Shown here: positions 61,617 to 64,000 of the stretch, in pieces
Layout of the letters: the number at the start of each line of letters is the position of its first letter
Position numbering within the stretch: position 1 is the first letter of the stretch
NCBI GenBank assembly: GCA_910584365.1
Contig: CAJUAF010000001.1
Location: 30,118-94,117 of the forward strand
DNA: 64,000 nt
From: an uncultured Muribaculaceae bacterium
GTDB taxonomy: Bacteria > Bacteroidota > Bacteroidia > Bacteroidales > Muribaculaceae
Direction of reading: 5' to 3'
Notes under the pieces: model-generated
Databases searched by the model: none
Told to the model about the DNA's origin: nothing
The model's input: the letters and a program-made list of their open reading frames with translations, nothing else
Program-made: the position numbers and the translations under genes

Positions 61617-61959
61617 CTCTCGCAGACGCGCAGATTAACGCAGAAGCCGGAGGCAGGCGCCTGATTCCACGGACGCGCTTTGCGCGGAGGGATACCGCGG
61701 ATTGCTCTTAACTGCCTCATACTTCCCCACTTGCACCATCGCTTTTTCCGCAGACATCTGTGGAATCCGTATAATCTGTGAAATCCTGAGGCGAAGCCGA
61801 AGCAGAATCCGTGTTGAATCCATTCTCTGTGGAATCCGTGGGAGATAAAACAACAGCTGACGATACAAACCTTGCCATACGCTTCCGCGTAATCTTTCCG
61901 CGCAAAGCGCGTCCCGTTCCCTGACCCAACTGTCTGCGAAAATCTGCGCTTCTGCGAGA
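61617..61959. repeat. MITE-like repeat, copy A
   Basis: About 343 bp with near-perfect inverted ends: CTCTCGCAGACGCGCAGATT (left) and AATCTGCGCTTCTGCGAGA (right), one mismatch over about 18 bp. Internally it carries CACAGATTATACGGATT-type units. It is an inverted copy of 63676-64000, with long stretches identical (for example around 61730-61800). ORFs inside it, on both strands, are repeat-derived and not likely genes. Confidence 0.85.
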
Positions 61960-62019
61960 AAAATCTTCAATAATCTTCATCTCCCATAAGACTCTCCCAC
62001 GGATTCCACAGAGGAAGGA

Positions 62020-62100
62020 ATTTTCTATCGCAGAAGCGCAGATTATCACATAAGCCGTAGGCAGGGAGCGCGGGGAACCCCGGCTTTCGACGGCGAAGAG
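62020..62100. repeat. Partial repeat fragment
   Basis: CGCAGAAGCGCAGATTATC and AAGCCGTAGGCAGG match the end of the full unit in the same orientation as 63676. It looks like a truncated copy. Confidence 0.6.
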
Positions 62101-62184
62101 GGAGGGATTATTGCCGAATTGACCAAAATGTGCATTTTTTCAGATTTTTTTTGGAAAAAAGTTGCACGGCTAAAAAAAATGGTT

Positions 62185-62192
62185 TACATTTG
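62185..62192 (+). promoter_or_regulatory. -7 box of the secreted cargo gene
   Basis: TACATTTG, with GTTG at 62161-62164 20 nt upstream as a weak -33. Leader is about 138 nt. Confidence 0.6.
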
Positions 62193-62337
62193 CCCCGTAG
62201 AATAAAACCCGCGAATATCTCAAAGGCTTTTTTCGACACAATTCATCCCCACTATGCCGTATTAATCAGATTTCACAAAAAGATTGCTTCCATAGAATAA
62301 TTATTATTCATTCTAACTATAAACCCCAAGTAAGATT

Positions 62338-63582
62338 ATGAAGAAATTCTACTCACTTGCTCTTGCTGCCGCTGTCGCTGCCGGTTCCCTCTCGGCTTCC
62401 GCACAGCAGTTTACCTTCAAAAAGGATGCTAACTTTGCTGACGAAGCTATCGCAACATCGGTAAAGGCTTCCTCCAATGTAACCGCTTCCTACCTCAAAG
62501 AACACGGCACACTCAGCCACCGTGCTGACCGCAACCTTGTCGGCACCTACTTCCTCAGCGCAGAAACTCCGGGCGGACCCGTAATGGATGCTTTCACCAT
62601 CACCGCAGGAACAGAAGCCAACAAATATGTCATCAACAACTTCTTCTGGGGAGAAGATGCAGCTCCGCTTCAGGCTGAATACATCGCCAGAACCATAGAA
62701 GGGACCTTCTATGAATTCCTCGTAATTCCCGGCGGCCAGGAATGGGCTACCATTCAGGGAACCAAAATCGGCATTTTTGCCGGCGTAAAGAGTTCCTCGA
62801 GTTTTGGCGCTCTGACCGATAAGAACGATGAGTATATCGACCTTGAATTCCTTCTGTCGGAAGAAGACGGTGAACTTATCGGAACACCCGCTTGGAGTTT
62901 AAAAGGTTACACCTCCGGACTCACCTGGCTCTTCATCGAAGGCGACAAAGCATACAAAAGCGGTAACTGTTTCACCAGTCCCGAGTTCTATCCCTCCAAC
63001 GCTACCTTTACCGCCAACTGGCTTGATGTAAACACTGAAAATTATATACCTCTGAACGCTCCCGCCTATGCTTATACCTACAGACAGCAGGGTAAGGATG
63101 TCCTTGAAGTAGCCGGTATAACAACTGACAGATTAACCTGCTCTCCCCTCTCCCTGGTAGTTGCAGCAGACGGTACTGCTACTGCCACCAACGCAGAAAC
63201 CGGTATTATTTTCACTCTGCAGGACAACAGTCAGGTTCCGGCTTATTTCATGTCTGAATCCGAGACAGCCTCTAATCCCACCGTTTCCGCAACAGTAACC
63301 GTTGGCGCCGACAAGACTACCGTAAACTTCGGAGAGGTTCTTTTCATGGGTCTCCTTCTTGAAGGCAAATACCAGAGTGTACGTCTTTGGGCAGAACCCG
63401 TTATCACCATTAACCGCGCTTTCGACATTGCCGGTGTTGAAAACATCGCTGCCGATGTTGAAGACCTCAACGCTCCCGTTGAATACTACAACCTCCAGGG
63501 TATCCGCGTAGCACAGCCCGAAGCCGGCCAGCTCCTGATTCAGCGTCAGGGCAACAAAGCCACTAAGGTTGTCATCCGCTAA
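62338..63582 (+). CDS. Secreted protein with T9SS-type sorting domain
   Basis: A 414-residue exported protein of unknown function. The signal peptide ends near ASAQQ (residue 22). The body is beta-rich, with no enzyme motif I can name. The C-terminal 50 residues match a Bacteroidales sorting signature: VEYYNLQGIRVAQPEAGQLL and then IQRQGNKATKVVIR. It is thus a probable substrate of the T9SS encoded at 31-38 kb. The gene is framed by inverted repeat copies, and a strong terminator follows it. Confidence 0.78.
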   Translation: MKKFYSLALAAAVAAGSLSASAQQFTFKKDANFADEAIATSVKASSNVTASYLKEHGTLSHRADRNLVGTYFLSAETPGGPVMDAFTITAGTEANKYVINNFFWGEDAAPLQAEYIARTIEGTFYEFLVIPGGQEWATIQGTKIGIFAGVKSSSSFGALTDKNDEYIDLEFLLSEEDGELIGTPAWSLKGYTSGLTWLFIEGDKAYKSGNCFTSPEFYPSNATFTANWLDVNTENYIPLNAPAYAYTYRQQGKDVLEVAGITTDRLTCSPLSLVVAADGTATATNAETGIIFTLQDNSQVPAYFMSESETASNPTVSATVTVGADKTTVNFGEVLFMGLLLEGKYQSVRLWAEPVITINRAFDIAGVENIAADVEDLNAPVEYYNLQGIRVAQPEAGQLLIQRQGNKATKVVIR

Positions 63583-63605
63583 TCAACTCCTCTAATCCCC
63601 ATACG

Positions 63606-63637
63606 CGCCTTCGTCCCCCGGGACGGGGGCGTTTTTT
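63606..63637 (+). terminator. Terminator of the secreted cargo gene
   Basis: Stem CGCC TT CGTCCC (63606-63617) with GGGACG GG GGCG (63620-63631), G-T pairs in the middle, then TTTTTT. Confidence 0.9.
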
Positions 63638-63675
63638 ATTTCCCCGAATTCCACCGAAGCAATGTACGGCATGAT

Positions 63676-64000
63676 TTCTCTCGCAGAAGCGCAGATTATC
63701 CCGGACTGGGTGGGCGCTCCGCGGGATGCGCTTTGCGCAGCAAGATTACGCGGACGCGGGCGGCAAGGTTTGTATCGCCAGCTGTTTGTCTTATCTCCCA
63801 CGGATTCCAAGGAGGAAAGGATTTTCCACGGATTGCCCTTCGGCTTCGCCTCAGGATTTCACAGATTATACGGATTCCACAGATGTCTGCGGAGAAAGCG
63901 ATGGTGCAAGTGGGGACGGTTGAGGCTGTCAAGAGCAATCCGCGAAATCCCTCCGCGCAAAGCGCGTCCGTGGAATCGGGCGCCCGTCTCCGCCTTCTGC
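63676..64000. repeat. MITE-like repeat, copy B, inverted, truncated by the window end
   Basis: The reverse complement of 61617-61959 over most of its length: it starts CTCTCGCAGAAGCGCAGATTA, and shares GGCAAGGTTTGTATCG, ACAGATTATACGGATTCC and GCGCAAAGCGCGTCCG. It runs out of the window near its inner end. No gene is claimed for ORFs in it. Confidence 0.85.

Noticed and set aside
61635..62049. ORFs within MITE-like copy A
   Set aside because: The same sequence is open in copy B on the other strand, and the peptides are repetitive (FTDYTDSTD type); typical repeat artefacts.
63726..63938. ORFs within MITE-like copy B
   Set aside because: Repeat-derived, matching copy A in reverse.
61617..64000. 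Insertion sequence hypothesis for the repeats
   Set aside because: No transposase frame is present between or within the copies; MITE-like description is all that is supported.
1..64000. CRISPR arrays, tRNA or rRNA genes
   Set aside because: No regularly spaced repeats, cloverleaf-like sequence or rRNA blocks were seen by eye; a tRNAscan or Infernal run would settle it.

Overview
The window reads as chromosomal DNA of a Bacteroidota species of the order Bacteroidales, perhaps a gut Muribaculaceae-like or Prevotella-like lineage. Signs of this are Bacteroidota-type promoters (TTTG, about 19-21 nt, then TAnnTTTG) without strong Shine-Dalgarno sites, a complete type IX secretion (T9SS/Por) core operon, secreted proteins with T9SS-like C-terminal sorting domains, a NamZ/AmpG-type peptidoglycan salvage cluster, and the tiny COX24-like basic protein between HU and RNase G. 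The lineage below order level is inference. No rRNA, tRNA, CRISPR array, prophage or classical insertion sequence was seen. Gene density is high and most of the window is ordinary chromosome.

Layout. 1-9.6 kb: the 3' end of der, a secreted GH33 sialidase, a hexapeptide acetyltransferase, an AMP-forming acyl-CoA ligase divergent from a TlpA-like lipoprotein, VanZ-like protein, alanine dehydrogenase, branched-chain aminotransferase and an HD hydrolase. 9.7-14.3 kb: a three-gene operon of secreted proteins with T9SS-like C-termini; two derive from a HExxH metalloprotease family but have lost the zinc motif. 14.5-19.1 kb: recJ, a TrpB2-type synthase, an HD protein and folB. 19.2-29.5 kb: one apparent transcript with a GT2 membrane glycosyltransferase, a large amidase-like protein, a GT2/DUF4922 fusion, an AmpG-like permease, NamZ (DUF1343) and a BadF-type amino-sugar kinase. 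Together these look like a peptidoglycan salvage pathway. 29.6-38.4 kb (minus strand): an OmpA-family porin, then the T9SS operon porT-porP-gldK-gldL-gldM-gldN.

38.5-45 kb: a small lipoprotein; a newly noticed 44-codon gene fused stop-to-start with a 163-aa gene; a preQ1-I-like riboswitch directly in front of a queuosine-precursor transporter (yhhQ); HU, the COX24-like 29-aa protein, RNase G and guaA. 45-51.8 kb: a proline-rich single-pass membrane protein followed by four tandem, overlapping paralogues of a multi-spanning GT-C-like membrane protein, the first carrying a frameshift. 51.9-61.5 kb: DUF5683 protein, MltD-like lytic transglycosylase, serB, mtaB, an LpxL-type acyltransferase, a GT2 glycosyltransferase and a KefB-like cation/proton antiporter, most with ATGA-type overlaps. 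61.5-64 kb: a secreted protein with a T9SS-like C-terminus, flanked by two inverted copies of a roughly 340-bp MITE-like repeat.

Functional picture: much of the window serves the cell envelope: secretion of cargo (T9SS), peptidoglycan turnover and salvage, lipid A acylation, and glycosyl transfer at the membrane. The most notable observations are the GT2/phosphorylase-like fusion within the peptidoglycan salvage operon, the degenerate metalloprotease trio, the four-paralogue membrane array, the small two-gene module at 39 kb, and the riboswitch.
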